Below, piece after piece: positions 10,699 to 24,261 of a DNA stretch of 64,000 nucleotides (position 1 is its first letter; every line of letters starts with the position of its first letter). Source of the DNA: Gnetum montanum (taxonomy: Eukaryota; Streptophyta; Gnetopsida; Gnetales; Gnetaceae); the NCBI GenBank assembly GCA_015680685.1, contig MNCI01004661.1, forward strand, positions 851,065 to 915,064. The letters are read 5' to 3'. The notes under the pieces are model-generated. The model had not been told where the DNA came from. It saw nothing but the letters and a program-made list of their open reading frames with translations, and did not search any database. The translations under genes and the position numbers were made by a program.

Positions 10699-13560
10699 TC
10701 AAACATTCCCAAGTGGTGGAGGTTCTTGAGGCTCTAAAAAACCTTCTCCTACTTTAAGTGCACATAATGGTTGAGGTAGTTGTGATTGTCCTATGATAAC
10801 TACAACCTCTGGGTGAAGATGGAAGGCATTCAATAGTGCCTTCATCTTCTCCTCCTTACTCTTGGGATTGTTCACAATCCACATCATATCATGAATGTGA
10901 GCTAGTGTGTGAATACTTCAAGGATAGGGAATTACTGGAAATAGCTCCTTCATGTTGACAAACTAGGCAATGAAAAGTTTGCATTCAACATCGAATGCCT
11001 TTACTGTAGTCTACAACTCCTAGTAGTCACTTAGTCTCTTAGCTAGGTTCTTAGTTGTAGACCATTAATCGGTGAAGTGCTACATGAGAACATTAAGTTC
11101 TACATTTGCTACCTCAAGCTTCTGCTTAGTTTCTTTACAATGCTTGAACTTGGCTTCCTACAATAAGTACCAGCTAGCCACATGTTTCTCTAATTCAAAC
11201 CATGGTCATTCAATAGTTAGCATTGCCAAATTTGCATAATGAAGATTGGCAAGATCCATGTACTCTGTCATCTCCTTGATCTATGGCTCCTTCATGTGGA
11301 TCTTCACCTTGTTATAGTCATTGAGCCCATTAAATATAGGCTACCAGACATCTCCTCATTCCTTGAGTTGTTGGAGGATCTCATTAAATTTTCCCTTTGT
11401 CATTTGAATATGTTTTTCATTAATTTATTTCTATATATCAACCTAATCTCTGTAGTGATTTTTGACTCTCTCAAATTTGAGAGCCTCATTTTTCCAAGTG
11501 GCTACCTCTATTGCAAATTCTAGTGAAGGGATTTGAGTTCCTTCATAGAGATATTTCTATTTTTAGTTGCTAATCTTTTTAGTTTCATGTTTACTCTGGC
11601 TAGTTTCTCCTACTGTTAATGGATGAAATCTTACATTTGCACTTTTTGCACATCAACATTTCATAAGTGGTGATTATCTATGATTAGGATGACATTCTCC
11701 TGGAAAGTCTAATCTAAGGCCTCTTGGATGTCATGCATGATGACATCAACCAAGAATTAATCAAAAATTACCATCTCCTTTGAGTCCTTAGCCTTCTTAA
11801 GATTTTCCTGAAGTTGTTGAAAAACTTCATCATGGGTCAATGTAGGGATGAGAAGCATAAGATTAATAAGGTGGGATCTTAATTCAGCAACTTTTGCAAC
11901 CAAGAATTGGTTTTGAGCCTAAGCTCTTTTGAGTTATCCTTCCATGATAATGCACTTTCCCCTTACTTCTAACAACTTCGACTGGGTTATAGTTATTGTA
12001 ATTTGAAGGCCAAAGACATCTAGAATAGGTTGCCTAATTTCTACTAGTCGATTCATCAACTCTTTGTACTAGGTTGTACTTAATTCACCACTAGCTATTC
12101 CTATGGACATCTACACATCTCAAAGTGCAAAAACATCTAGTATAGACACTGTAGGTGCATTTCATGTCTCAACAATTCTATTAGCAACCATCTTTACTAC
12201 TGTCTCCTACCCATAGTGCTACATCACTAAGATAGTTGCTTCCTTGTCCTTCTCTAGATGCATTGAGAAAGTAGCAGCATTTCCAAAGATATTTGGAAAT
12301 TTCTACTATTGTGAAAGAGGGACTGTTACCTCTCAGGAACTAAGATTCAATCTCAAGGGTAACTGCATTCTTTGGGATAAAAATATTGGTCCACCTTCCT
12401 CCATCTAGATGATGGTTCGAGCCACTTCATTGAGGTGACTCATTTCTAGATGATACACAAATGAATCACCACCACTCATTTCTACTCATTTCTCTTACTC
12501 ATAGACAAACTACTCTCAAATCTCACACATTCATTCAAGGGTAGCATAGGACTTTAGCATTGTTTCATGAGTGGGTGGTGGAGGTGGTGGTTTCTGCTCC
12601 TCTTCTTTGGTTGTGGTAGGGGTTTGCCCTTCATCATTTCTATCCAAGAGGTAGAAGGAGTATTCCTAAGTGTATCATTGGCATAGCAAACTATTATTTC
12701 CATTTTGCATAATTTTCTAATTAGGTAGGGAAAGAGTAGGGCCTTCCTTCCATGTTCATTTTCCTTAAATTACTTATCTATCTATAGATAGATTAGCTAT
12801 GGAAGGTTCATAGGAAATTTTCCACTCAAAGCAACATACACACAGGTGGAGAAGGTAGTCACCTTACTAGAACTCACCATTATATTGAGGTTATACGTTG
12901 CTATCTTGAAATATATATGCTTTGCCAAGGTGAGTGCATCATACTCCTTATAGTTCACTTCATAGCATCGATGGATCCACTTTTTCTTTGCCTCTAGGTT
13001 TGCTTGTGTAAAGATCTTTGTTAGATTTGTTCCAATATCAAGCAACCCCAAGGCCTACACAATGGCTTTCACTCAGTAGGACACCTGCATATCCTTGATC
13101 TTTACAATGGCTTCCACCCATCTACCATTATAGAAGAGATATGTCTCTTCCATGTACCACTCTCCACTAGAAGTGATGATTGACCACATGTAAGAGTTCT
13201 GCAACTGCATCTTGACTTTTGGTGGAACATGTTTCAAGAATGGTCCAAAATTTAATTTTTAGAGAGCTGAATGTGGATGTCATTAGGCTTGATCTAATCA
13301 AGGCAGGATTGAGTTAATGTGACCTTAAGTCATGGCACTGGTCCTAGCACCTCATCTTAATGGTATTGTTCTATTACAGTTGCTTCTTTGGGAATCTATC
13401 AGACAGATTCCACTTTGGGTTCCTCCCAAAGAGGTCCTATTGCATAAGTTTATATTTCTTACTCTTGGGATTGCTCTTGTTGCTCACTTCTAGCTCTTGG
13501 TTATTTATCCCTTGGTTGAGATTATCTTCCTTCCTATGGATGTTTAGGTCTAGGTGCCAT
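10699..13560 (-). pseudogene. ORF3 of element C: plant-transposon-protein-like domain plus coiled coil
   Basis: Homologous along its length to the ORF3 of E and H; 2862 bp from ATG (13560) to TGA (10699). Basic N-terminus (MAP/MAL...). A conserved block at 13320-12780 contains GEWYMEETYLF, IKDMQVSY, ALGLLDIG, QANLEAKKKWIHRCYEV, TTFSTC and ALSGKFPMNLP. It resembles the 'putative plant transposon protein' domain (Pfam Transposase_32) by motif order. A long polar helical region follows, and the C-terminus NNPKSKEEKMKALLNAFHLHPE is nearly the same as E. There are many TAG/TAA stops and at least two compensating frameshifts. It sits between the intron-like segment and the 3' polypurine tract. Function unknown; I see no signal peptide or membrane segment, so it is not a typical envelope protein. 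Confidence 0.7.
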
Positions 13561-13862
13561 TTGTAATCACAACATGACCAAGGATTAGCACTTAATGTGT
13601 AACTTTGAAATTTTGAAATACCTTATTTCTTGGGGTAGTTACACTTGGCTAAGTTGTGATCATCGCCTATTTGATTATTTTAATATTATTTTATTATTAT
13701 CTAATTTGATAGGATACTGAAGTGTTTTTGAAGGATTTAACTCTCATAGATTGATGATTTAATATTATTTTATTCATTAAACCCATGAGGGAGATAGAAA
13801 ATTTTTGAAAAATTTTCTGTAAAAAAAACTAAGGTTTGTGGCCCCCATGACATAAATCAGAC
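13561..13862 (-). other. Intron-like segment before ORF3 (C)
   Basis: Minus strand: donor TTTCAAAG|GTCTGA at 13862, followed 10 nt later by gtcatgggggcc. It ends gattacaa|ATGGCAC, where the acceptor CAG has become CAA. Length 302 bp, close to 306 in H. The changed acceptor suggests this copy can no longer splice here. Confidence 0.45.
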
Positions 13863-14010
13863 CTTTGAAAGCTGCAAGGTTGAAGAATGGAGTGATTCGG
13901 ACAAATAGTTTGAAAGATACAAGATTTAGAAGGTTTTGGGCTCTAAAAAATTACAAAAAATCCCCTTACATTTGAAGTAAATGGCAAAATTTTCCTAATA
14001 AGTGGTGAGT

Positions 14011-14100
14011 GTTATTTATAGAATTTTTCCCTACGTAAACTAGGCCTCATTGATGTAGTTATTGACCACATTGACCATGTCAAAATTTAAAAAATATAAG
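14011..14100 (-). promoter_or_regulatory. Internal U3-like promoter upstream of ORF3 (C)
   Basis: Minus strand: gtcaatgtggtc, catcaatgaggcctag and tttacgtag precede ttctataaataac (TATA at 14020-14013). The same order of a CATCAATG-type motif then TATA occurs in this element's own LTR U3. The TATA lies 158 bp before the donor-like site at 13862, against 152 bp in E and 136 bp in H. Promoter activity is inferred. Confidence 0.5.
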
Positions 14101-15560
14101 AAGCTTTTAAACAAAATTAGAGTCAAATGGAAGCCCAAAAAGCCAAGAATACAATGAAATATATGAAGAGGATTTGAGAGTTCATAAAAGATGGAGAATG
14201 ACTAAAGAAATGTCTTAAGGAGAACATAGTTGGACATAGGAAGACAAAAATGTCTAAGGATAAGGAACTTAACTAGCCCAACCAAGAGTTATGCAAGTGG
14301 GTCCTTCCCATAGTAGGCTTATGCCTTTTTTTCCCTTGCATAACCTCAACTAAGAAGTCCATGAGCCCCATAGTTGATTAATGGTTATGAAAAGCTAAGG
14401 ACTATATCCCAAAGAATCTACCTAAGAATTTCGACATGTCAAACTAAGACATTAAAAAAAAACATGAAAATCAGCAATGAGGTAAGTTATGGAGAGCATT
14501 TGATGGATGAGATAGAGAATGGAATGTATGTCCCAATCATGGTTACATGATGTCCCTTGTGGAGTCTATGGTTAAATGACTTGATAAAGTTCATCCTTAG
14601 TCTAGACCAAAACCAACCACTTTCAGAAACTTTGCACCACCACTTTAGGATCACTCCACCTCCTTGAGACACAAGGATGCATTCACAAACAACCAGTATT
14701 CTTGATTTGAGAAAAAATGAGAAGTAGAAAGTGAGAAACGGCCTTAGTTAGAGGGGACCTTTAGGCATGGGTAACATATCTTTCTAGTCCCATAAGTAGT
14801 GCTTGTAACTATTTTATTTTTTTTCTAAGGGGTGTGCTTTCAATTTCCATCATGTTTTCTTGAACATTTTATATTTTTCATGAATTTTTGGAAGGGAACC
14901 ACAACATATAAAAACTTATTAAACTTCCTATTATTGGTTGACATAGAACGATAAGAAATCCATGAAAACACACATGCACTCAAGTAGGTAGAGAGGCACA
15001 AAGAGTATTGAATCCCCTTGAAGTCACACCCTTTTCAAACCTTTGAATCTTTCCCAAGTTTGAAAACTACCAAGGTCACAAGTTTGTTAAAATTTTATTA
15101 ATGAAAAATGGACCTCATACTTCCAAAACTAGGAAAGCCATAGAGTTAATGGATGGTTGGATGACATGGACTCACTACCTATTCCATGAAAAAGAAACTT
15201 GTCTTAGTTATTAGTCATCAAAATTCAAAAAATAGAAACCAAACATTAGCAATAAAAAACATTAGGTACAAACCACCATTACTAACCTACTACATCATCA
15301 TTGAGTCCTATATGTAGAAAAGAACTTTTATTAGAAGATAAGAAACAATTAACACCAAAATAAGGAAAAATATAAAAGAAATTATAAAATTTTCAAGAAA
15401 AATAAAACATATAAACAATGTTATCAAATAAAAATTTGGAAAAATAACAAAGTGTAAAAAAAAAATGGTATAAAAACAACGAAAGTGTGAAATAAAAAGG
15501 TGCAAAAGAAAAAAAGTTAAAAAAAAATTAGGAGCCACTTATATAGTTATCATGAATGAC
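14101..15560 (-). other. Element C post-pol noncoding region
   Basis: No credible frame. Contains, in minus-strand order, a T-rich block (15310-15540, repeated TTTT and TTTTACAC-like units), the block with attgaaagcacaccccttag and gtggttccc (14830-14910), and a stretch ending in gtgggtcctcccc-type sequence (about 14300), all shared with A, D, E and H. Confidence 0.55.
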
Positions 15561-15575
15561 CATCTCTCCCATGAC
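15561..15575 (-). other. Internal polypurine tract-like motif after pol (C)
   Basis: The minus strand reads agtcatgggagagatgg, the counterpart of the post-pol motif in A, D, E and H, here with one G-to-A change inside the G-run. Confidence 0.45.
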
Positions 15576-15599
15576 TAAGTTGAAAGGAGGAGATCCAAA

Positions 15600-16900
15600 A
15601 GATTGAGCATGGTTGTCCATCAGATGAGGCATTAATTTCATTGGCTTACTTAGACTCATGGAATGGTTTTAGTTGGTGCATGTTGACCAACTATTTCTTG
15701 TGTGGCCTTTTAGGTTTGTAGGTTAACATGATCCCAAAAGGAAAGGTTTTTTGAATGATGTAAGGCACTTCACACAACATTTGAAACTTAACTCTTTGAG
15801 GTACGTGTGTGGGATTCCAGTAAAGAACCTTATCTCTAAATTGAAATTTCACTTTCCTTATCCTAAGATCATGGCATTTTTTACTGAATTCTTTGTGCAC
15901 TTCATTCAAGAACAGGGCCACCAATCGATTCTCATTTAGCACGTTAAGGTTTATCTCTCTTTTTGTACTAGGCTTAGGTCAAGTTCAAGGTCACAAGCTA
16001 TTGTAAGTAAATAGAGCTCAAATTGAATTAGTAGATTTGGTAATTTTCCATACACCAACTCATAGGGAGAGTAGTCTATAGAGAGTTTCCATGTCAAGCG
16101 GTATGCCTAGAGGACATCATTAAGTTTTGTGCTCCAGTCTCTCCTATATTTGTTAATTATTCTCATTAAGATTTTCGTGATCTCCTTATTAGTAACCTCA
16201 GCTTGACCACTAGCTTGGGGATGGTAAGGTATTATCAATTTATGCTCAACCCCCAATCATTGCATGAGCTTGTGAAAGTCAGCACCTATAAAATGAGTAC
16301 CATTATTAGAAATTAGTGCACATGGAACTCCAAACATATTTACAACATTTTGTTGTACAAATCATGTAGTAGTGGATGATTTATAGTTAGTGATGGTTGC
16401 TACTTCTATCCATTTTGTACAATAGTCAATAATGACTATTATGTACACCTTTCGATTTGACATGGGTGTGATGGGATCCATGAAGTATATGCACTAGATG
16501 TCGAAGGGTTTTAGTAGTTGGATCTATTGCTAAGGTCCCTCCATTCTAGCAGTCATCCCACCATCTTGTTGATAGTGTTCACAAGAGCAAACAAATTCAT
16601 GGGAATTCTTAAATATTGTTAGCCAATAGTATCTTGCCATCAAGATTCTAATGGTTGTGTGTCTCGTTGCATAGTAGCCTCCAAAAGGACCCTTGTGAGC
16701 ATTCTAGAGGACATGCATTTGGTCAGAATTAGGAATATACCAATGAACCATATCATCAGCACACACCTTGTAAAGGTGTCTATTAATCTCCACGAAGCAT
16801 TTGGCTTAATGAAGAAACTATTGTTTCTTCTGGTGATCTAACTCTTGTGGCATCTCTTGGTAAGAAGATAACTGAGGATGCTATCATACCATTTTTGTTT
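15600..16900 (-). pseudogene. pol: Element C integrase
   Basis: Minus strand. The N-terminal zinc region lies near 16850-16560 and the catalytic core near 16510. The first catalytic Asp in the expected GIDF context has become Tyr, with a stop beside it (TAG in place of Trp). The C-terminal domain, 15942-15691, reads NENRLVALFLNEVHKEF then FRDKVLYWNPTHVPQRVKFQ and MLCEVPYIIQKTFPFG. It matches the integrase C-terminus of A, E and H. The domain would insert cDNA into the genome; this copy is dead. Confidence 0.82.
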
Positions 16901-18290
16901 AGTAGGTACTTATTCATTTATTACACCAGTGAAGAGGAATTCATCAAGAAATAGATCAAAGAGTGAATTCTCATGTTGTTTGTTGTCCCTTCATAATCGA
17001 GATAAGTGATTAGCGATCACATTCTTAGTCTCCTTTTAATCTATCATTGTGAGACTGAACTCCTATATTCTCACTACTCATCGTATGACATGAGTACTCA
17101 TCATTGATTTATTTATTAAGAAGTGAATGGCACTATGGTTAGTTTGCACAAACATCTTATACCCAAGCACATAATGCCTGAACTTCCTCAAAGCATACAC
17201 CATGACCATTAGCTCTTTTTTTGTTGTGGTGTAATTGAGCTATGCACCCATAATGCTTCAACTTGCACAATGGATGTAATATGAACGTTTTTGATTATCC
17301 AATTGCATAAGCATAGCTCCCAAGCCATAGTTTAATGCATCTATCACAATGTAAAATGGATGAGACTAATTAGGTGCTTATAGAATTAGAGTTTCTACAA
17401 GCTTCTTCTTAAGCTATTGGAATGCATTATCACATTTCTTGGTCCATATGAACAAAGAATCTTTTTTTGTGAGCTTGACCAATAGTTTTCCAATCTTAGA
17501 GAAATTCTCTATGAATCATTGGTAGTAGCCAGTGTGTCCAAGGAATGATTAGACATATTTAATGATTTTTGGTTGGTAGGTTATTCCTTAGATGACTTGA
17601 ATCTTTTTAGGGTCCACCTTAATCCTTTCTTGAGAAATTTTGTGCCCAACATAATGTCCTCCTAAACCATGATATAGCTCTTTTTCCAATTAAGCTAAAG
17701 ATTAGTCTCCATGCACCTTTTGAGTACTTGCTCAAGGTGGTCCAGGGCTTTCTCAAATGTAGCACCATAGATGGAGAAGTCATCCATGAAGACTTCCACC
17801 TCGCTACCAATTTGCTACTAAAAAATACTCAAGATAAGGCATTGGAAAGTTGTAGGGGCATTACATAGACCGAAGGGCATCTTACAATATGCAAGAGTCT
17901 CCCAAGGGCTTGTGAATGTTGTTTTGGCCTAATACTTGGGCATGATTTGAATTTGGTTATAGCCACTATAACCATCCAAGAAAATATAATAGTAATGACC
18001 AGAAATAGTGTGTAACACCTGGTCACAAATGACAATGGAAAATGATCTTTGAATGTTGTCATGTTCAATAGCCTAAAATCAATATAAACTTACCATTTTC
18101 CACCTTTCTTTAGCTTAATTACAAGTAGGCTAACCCACTCACTATCTACAATTGGATAGATGAACCCTACCTTGAGGAGTTGTTCAATTTTCTCTTTGAT
18201 GATTTGTTTTAATTTAGGATTCATCAGCTACTATAATTTCCCCTTTGGCTTCATGGCTAGATCGATATAGATGTGATGTTGGCATATTTT
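16901..18290 (-). pseudogene. pol: Element C reverse transcriptase and RNase H
   Basis: Minus strand. RT begins near 18260 and includes MTTFKDHFPLSFV (18068) and a DGYSGYNQI-like segment near 17950. An intact FMDDFS box is at about 17788-17776. RNase H follows near 17360-17090. Homology to A and E is continuous, but the frame shifts at least twice and carries numerous TAG/TAA stops. Confidence 0.82.
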
Positions 18291-19260
18291 AGGATCAATC
18301 TCTATGAGTTCAAGATATGACCAAGCAAAGTTTGTTAGTCATTTGTTAACCACCTTCAATAACATCCTTTTCTACTCAGGAGCAAGGTTAGTATTGATTA
18401 TCATCAACTTTCCATTTTTTAGAAATGCATATTCCATGCTGGTAAGTAGAGTTTTCAACTCTAAGTGTTCTTGTTTAAAACTATCAGGGATTTCCAACTC
18501 TCTCCAATTTGTATCATCAGGTCCATCATCAAAGAGTTAGTAATGAACTTGCTCTAATTCATCCATGCCTTTAACATAGGCACAAGTTAAGCTTTCAGTA
18601 GGTTCCATGCAAAGTGTGCTACTTTCAAAATTGGCTATCAATCATTAGGTATCCTCCTGTTTTGTCTCTATTGCATACAAAAACTTATGGATTTTGGATT
18701 CATCTTCACATTGTCTACATGCTTTTTAATAGACCAAAGTTTTTTCACATAGTTGCATCATGTATTTTTGTATGCGATGCATGGAACTTGCTTATTCTTG
18801 ATCTTTCCAAATGCATTTTCCTTGGAAATCTCTAGGGAAAGATCTCTAATGCCCATTCATGCATCAACAGTGCTCAACCAAGCCCTTCCCATAATGATTG
18901 GGAAGTCACCCTTGCAATTGTCAACTTTGATTACCACAAAATTGGTAGGATATGAGCATCCATAAATAGTGGTCACAATGTCCTCCACTAGTTCCAAAAG
19001 AATAGTGATGGAATGATCCACCAATTCTAAATGGATGCTTCTCTTCTTGAGAGGAGGTAGGTTCCAGGTGTTGTACATTTTGTAAGAAATCAGGTTAACT
19101 CTAGAACCTAAGTCAAGAAGAGCCTTACATAACTCATCCCCCAGAAATTTGTATATAGATGAGAGGAGTTCCAAGGTCACCTCTTTTCCTAGGAAGGTTG
19201 CTAGCCTTAATCCAATCAAATACAATGTGGGTTAACATAACTATGCATATCTTGGGAAGT
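18291..19260 (-). pseudogene. pol: Element C protease and linker
   Basis: Open from 19225 to 18857 on the minus strand. The active site reads ALLDLGSRVNLIS, again D-L-G instead of D-S/T-G as in A. LVEDIVTTIYGCSYPTNFVVI and FPIIMGRAWLST follow. The linker to RT (18850-18300) aligns with the A and E linkers and includes the WGKL-type segment. This is the longest undamaged stretch of pol in the copy. Confidence 0.8.
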
Positions 19261-19599
19261 ATTTGGTTTAAAGGGATGTGAAAAGAAATGGATGTAGAGA
19301 ATGAAGGAGATATAGGATGACCAGCTACATAAGTAGGCGAGGGATTAGTAGGGCTATTAGTTTGGAAGAATTATCTTTTATGGGATCTAGATTTTGAGCC
19401 ACTCGACTAAGGAGCTAGTTGTAAGTTAATGGCCCTGGTAACATTATGCTTCTGCAACTACACGAGAATTTTACCATATATGAATGAATCAGTTGTAATT
19501 AGATTGAGGGTGGATGAGCATGTTTTGAAGGATGAGAAGGATGATAGAGATATGGGCTTTTCCATTTAGTATATGGAGAATTAGTTCTGTAATACTCTA

Positions 19600-21650
19600 G
19601 AGGGTAGTAGTGATGCTAAAAAGAAGTGTGACTAGAAGAGTCACGGGAAGACATTGGTTGCTGAATATAGTACACATATGGATTTGGCTTCTTGTAAGGG
19701 TACTACATCCCCCATGAATATGGATGTTGCCATTGTTGGTACTTCTCATACGATTGTGATGGAGCTCCACTTAGATGATAAGCTTATTGCTGTTAGTGAA
19801 ACTGCCTTAGGTTGTCTTGAGGATAAGGCAACCTTCTAGGTGCTTGCCTTCATGCTAATCTAGGATTCAGAGCATACACCCTAGATTCCTAAAAGTGTAA
19901 CATAATAGAGCAAAATCTCTTGAAATGTTCATATTGGCATATTTCACACCCACCATCATCATTTGAATTTGACTCCACAACCTCTTCTACTACTACAACC
20001 TTGTCCTTACCCCTTTAGTAAGCATGTTCAGCTTCTTTTCTTCTCTTGTGATCATGATGACTACCTTGTTTTTTGGATTCTTTCATAATTTTTAGAGAAA
20101 TTTGATATTTTTCATCCAAATATTTCTACATTTTTTCAACCTTAGCTAAAATCTCATATACAAATTTTTAAATCGATAAGGATTTTTTTTGCACCACCTC
20201 ATCAAGTGGTGCTTTCCCCTCATTGTCACAAAATTGGACCTCCCTTTTTTCGATGGAAGGATCCTAGTTATACTCCTTAGTTATTTTGCATTTCTTAGCT
20301 CACCTTATTCTTTTTCAAGTTACTCAATTAGCCTTTGAATCTAATGGGTTCCTAGTTCTAAAAGTCTCCCTTGGGCGGAGACACTAAGAGTTCTCCTTGT
20401 TTTAGATCGAAGATAGAACGTCTATGTAAAATGGAATAATACTTACCCATGGCTACATCAAAGGGTTCATGTGTTCCTTGTCACTAGTCTTAGATTTTCT
20501 TTCTCAAATTTGACACTCTAGAGTACATATGATATTTTTCATTAAATAGCTCAAGCATTGTACTTCATCTATAAATTTATTTTGACTCCAAGAAGTGGTA
20601 CGAACTTTATGTTTCTTTTATTAGTATCCTAGGAAATAGCTTAAGTTTTTACTAGTAATTTTCTATTTTCTACAAGGCACAGGCATTATGAAAGACTTAA
20701 AGATGGGTCTATGGATTTGAGTTACATCCCCCTCAAATCTAGGGATATTATTCATATCCAATCACTTGATTATGCTATCTTTCATATGCCTACTTGGGAT
20801 CATAACTACCTCTATAATGTTCAACATGCTTCAAGTTGTCAGTAAGCACTCATCATCATCATGATTTTGATGATGCCTCTGATGTCCCCTGCTTCCCCTT
20901 CAATCATGGAAGGGCCTACAATCATTTTCCTACCATTCACCTCCATCACATTTTCATCCCCTATGGTCTTGATTAAATTTCAAGAATGTAGAAGAAGATG
21001 TAGATGAAGAGGGCAAAGAGGAAGGAAGGCTATCACCACCATGGTGTCTACCACATCCTCTCCACTTGTCATGGTTATGATCGTTAGGTTTTCTATCATC
21101 ATGATGCTTTCTTGAGCCTTTGCCTTGACTCCTACTTTTACCTAAACTTAGATTGTTGATACTGGATTGTAGATTTGGGTTCAAGCCCCCATAACCAATG
21201 TTAATGGGTGGAGAATCTTCATGTTGAGAATCCCATAGGGAGGATCCTCATTGTCATTTTGGTTCAATAGGAATAAGTGATTGGTGAATCATTTTTCCTT
21301 TATAGCTTTATGGTACATCTCCTAGTGTTGATCTCATTTGTGTTGTGTTTTTATGGGATGGTAGTCTTGATAGTTATGGTCCTACACAATGTATTCACCA
21401 TGAAGGTCCTAGATGCCCGACCTCTGAAGAGTTTAGAGTAGCATCCCAAGAATAGATCAATTGGAAGGCAACACAATGTTGTCCCTCATATCTCTCCATC
21501 ACAACTCCTCATCCTGATGCAAGATGAAAGTGAAATCAAGTACAAACTCATCTAGATGAGTGTACAACACCTTGAATTCCTGGGGCACTGGCAATTTTGA
21601 ATCATCATGCCTATGAGAAGAAGAAATTTTAGATTAGAGAAAAATTTAGT
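19600..21650 (-). pseudogene. gag: Element C gag
   Basis: Minus strand. The N-terminal domain near 21560 (DEFVLDFTFILHQDE-type) is followed by a basic Ser/His/Arg-rich stretch (21184-20954). The retrotransposon Gag core around 20720-20400 is damaged, and a Lys/Glu-rich region follows. The zinc-binding-like motif CEICQYEH is near 19970, with the closing Cys pair altered to F-C. A Gln/Tyr-rich tail extends towards 19650. Multiple stops and frameshifts. Confidence 0.72.
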
Positions 21651-21769
21651 GTGCTTAAATTATAATTTTAATTATTATTTTTTTCAAATGACTGTAATCT
21701 TAGAATTCATTCCAACAATCTTAAATAATATTTACTAACTCTTAGATAGTGCATGTATCAAACTACAAG

Positions 21770-21787
21770 TCCCCAACAATGGCACCA
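21770..21787 (-). other. Primer-binding site of element C
   Basis: The minus strand reads TGGTGCCATTGTTGGGGA one base after the 5' LTR. It corresponds to the tRNA-Asp-type site TGGCGCCGTTGCCGGGGA used by Athila-like elements, with four transitions. Confidence 0.75.
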
Positions 21788-21788
21788 A

Positions 21789-22662
21789 TGATGAGCAGGG
21801 AGTAGACACTAGGTGCAACCATATGAATCACTAGGCATTCATGCATGATTCGGTCGATGTCTGTGGACTTATAGCCTTCTAAGTACATTAGTCTCTAGGA
21901 AGTGAAACTAACCATCGCAATCGTTGTCTTTCCAATTACACTTATGAAATGCAAAGGTATGGTTAAGTGTAATTGAGGCATAGGATTTTTATCATTTTTA
22001 TGTTTTGTTTTTTAAATCACCTAAGGATAAATAATAATGAATAAAAATAAAATAATTAAATTTCTAATTTAGTCTAACTAGATACACCTAACTAATCCTA
22101 ACATAAGCATTCGTTCCCACTTGTTGTACATATCTTGAACACGTTTAACACTACTAGGTTACCAAATGTTAAGTGTTACTAGGATTACCAAGTGCCAAGC
22201 GTATGCTCAAAATGGTCATACTTATGTGCTTAATTAATCACTATTTAATCTAGCTTAATTTAGCTTAATTACTTAAAGCATTAAAGGAAATTGCATAAAA
22301 CATTAAATTCATGAATAAACAATTAATCAATTTCAAAGTGCTGCAAGATTTATTAGAAATCTCATCTTTATTGCCACACATACTACCATGCTTAGGTACA
22401 ATAGTGCTTGAATAAAGATCCGTACACTCTTTGACTCCTACTATGGGTAGTTAGAAAAATATTCCAACTTTCAAATGAAAAAACTACAAGAGCTTCAGTA
22501 CAAGTATGATAAAAGATGCCATAAACATGATGGGTGAGTGGATATTTATAGGCAAAAATAGACATTGTATTGACAAGGCCACATCAATGCATCAAATCCC
22601 ATGTCAATGGGACTACATCAATGAGGCCTCGTCAATGGGACCTAGGAAAATGTGAATCATAA
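21789..22662 (-). repeat. 5' LTR of element C
   Basis: Pairs with the LTR at 9633-10472. On the minus strand it ends CTCATCA next to the primer site; its start is degraded (TTATGATTC in place of TGATGAGTC). TATA near 22546-22553. Length 874 bp. The many differences from its partner indicate an old insertion. Confidence 0.87.
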
Positions 22663-24261
22663 ATAATGTTAATTCTATTGATATGGTTGGGGCTTTCTTC
22701 TTCTCTATCAAATGTTAATATTTTTATATAATATCTAATTTCCTAATCTAGAAGAAAGCTTTTTCAGGATTGGTTGTAAGTATGAAAATCAAAAAAGGCA
22801 TAATAAAACAAATTAGAGGCTTTTAGGTGTTCACCAAACTAAATATTTTCAACATAGTAGTGTATATCCATTTTTTTATCATGAAAACTTTATTTAAAAA
22901 AAATCTAGCATGCAAGTGATTAGCTTTCAATATTGCAAATTTTCTATTGACACATTTCTTGAGTTAAAAGATATCTTTGAGACTTTTTAGCAAACTTTTT
23001 AATCTTCCACCTTAAAAATTTTAGCACAATAGAAATTATTATCATTTTATCAATTGTCAAAGAGAATATAAAAACATTTTGACATTTTTTCATTATTTTT
23101 ACAAATTTTGTGATAGCAACACCATTGAAGATAAAAATCATATTTTTCTCCAATGTATGAAAGGAGAAAAAAATGGAGTCTCACAATTGACAACTTTGCT
23201 GAGTTATTTAAGATACAACCAAGAACACTTGGCAATTTTGTAAATGATGTATTTAAAGCCCATGCTTTGTATGTTTCACCTATCCAATAGATCCTCTTGG
23301 GTCTCATGGACAAAATGAAATTTAGTTTCATTATTTTTCTCTAGCATTGAAAAGGTCTAGTAGCCTTTGCTTGTTGGGTCAAGTAGCATTCTTGGAGTAG
23401 GATAGGTAGAATCAAAAGAAAAAAATTGAATGATAAAGCACGATATAGAATGAGAAAAAAAGTCAGTCACATTCAAGTTGCTAGGATTATGAATAATAAT
23501 GATTTAAATATGGTTCCAATGAAAGAAACACATGTGGGTAAAATGGAAATGAAGGAAATCACATGGAAAGATACACATGCATGACATGTCAAGAAAGATG
23601 ATTATGGTTACCAAATACAATTGCTAGAACTTCAAATTATCTATTTGTGCTATTAAGGCCCAGCAGCTAATAGTATCTCAGACTTATTTCTTTATTATTT
23701 TTCATTAAACTTAATAAAATGACATCTTTTAACCATGGATAAAATTTTAAATTTTTATTAGATATTATAATATATTAATATAGTACATGTAAACACTTTA
23801 CTCAATGTGAATGTGAATGTGATTTATTACCTTAAGAAGAGAAGCCATGTGCCAATTCATTACATACATTCATAGCTTACATATCTCAAGGTAATGCAAA
23901 TTTTCTAAAGTAGTTTTTAAGAATTCACGAGATCATGATTGATATTTTTAGGGTATGTAATGGTTGGGAAAATGGACTATCTCTTAGGAGGATGTGTAAT
24001 CAAATCCTAAGAATATTTTCCAACTAGTCAAGCAAAAGGATTTAACACAGATGTAGACTAATGTGGAAGGCAAGAGACAACTTTATTTACACCACATTAG
24101 ATCTAATAAACTAGATTATAAGCTCACTATCTCTCACCTACTATTCCCATCAAGTATTGGATTTCTATCAACAAGCTTCACATAAGTTCTCATCATCTTA
24201 GAATTGAAAGTACAACAAGCTATAACTACTCATTGTCAAGGGCTCATCATCTTAGAGTACA
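22663..24261. other. AT-rich flank of element C, nothing recognised
   Basis: No domain, terminal repeat or RNA gene recognised. Two short frames on the minus strand (22944-23331) show no known motif. Near 24190-24300 an imperfect duplication of about 60 bp shares ctcatcatcttaga and acaacaagcta; its second copy merges into the LTR fragment of cluster B. The region may contain continuing LINE sequence, but I cannot show it. Confidence 0.35.

Larger units (their letters stand above)
9633..22662 (-). mobile_element. Element C: full-length Athila-like gypsy element with ORF3
   Basis: 13.0 kb between two LTRs (3' LTR at the left, 5' LTR at the right). Flanking 5-mers ATAAG (9628-9632) and ATAAT (22663-22667) look like a target-site duplication with one change. 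Minus-strand order: 5' LTR, tRNA-Asp-type primer site, gag, protease, RT, RNase H, integrase, internal polypurine tract, post-pol region with TATA box, intron-like segment, ORF3, polypurine tract, 3' LTR. Every frame is damaged by stops and indels, so this is an old copy. Confidence 0.9.

Noticed and set aside
22944-23331. Minus-strand frames as a host gene
   Set aside because: Short, AT-rich, without recognisable domain, splice structure or relatives in the window.
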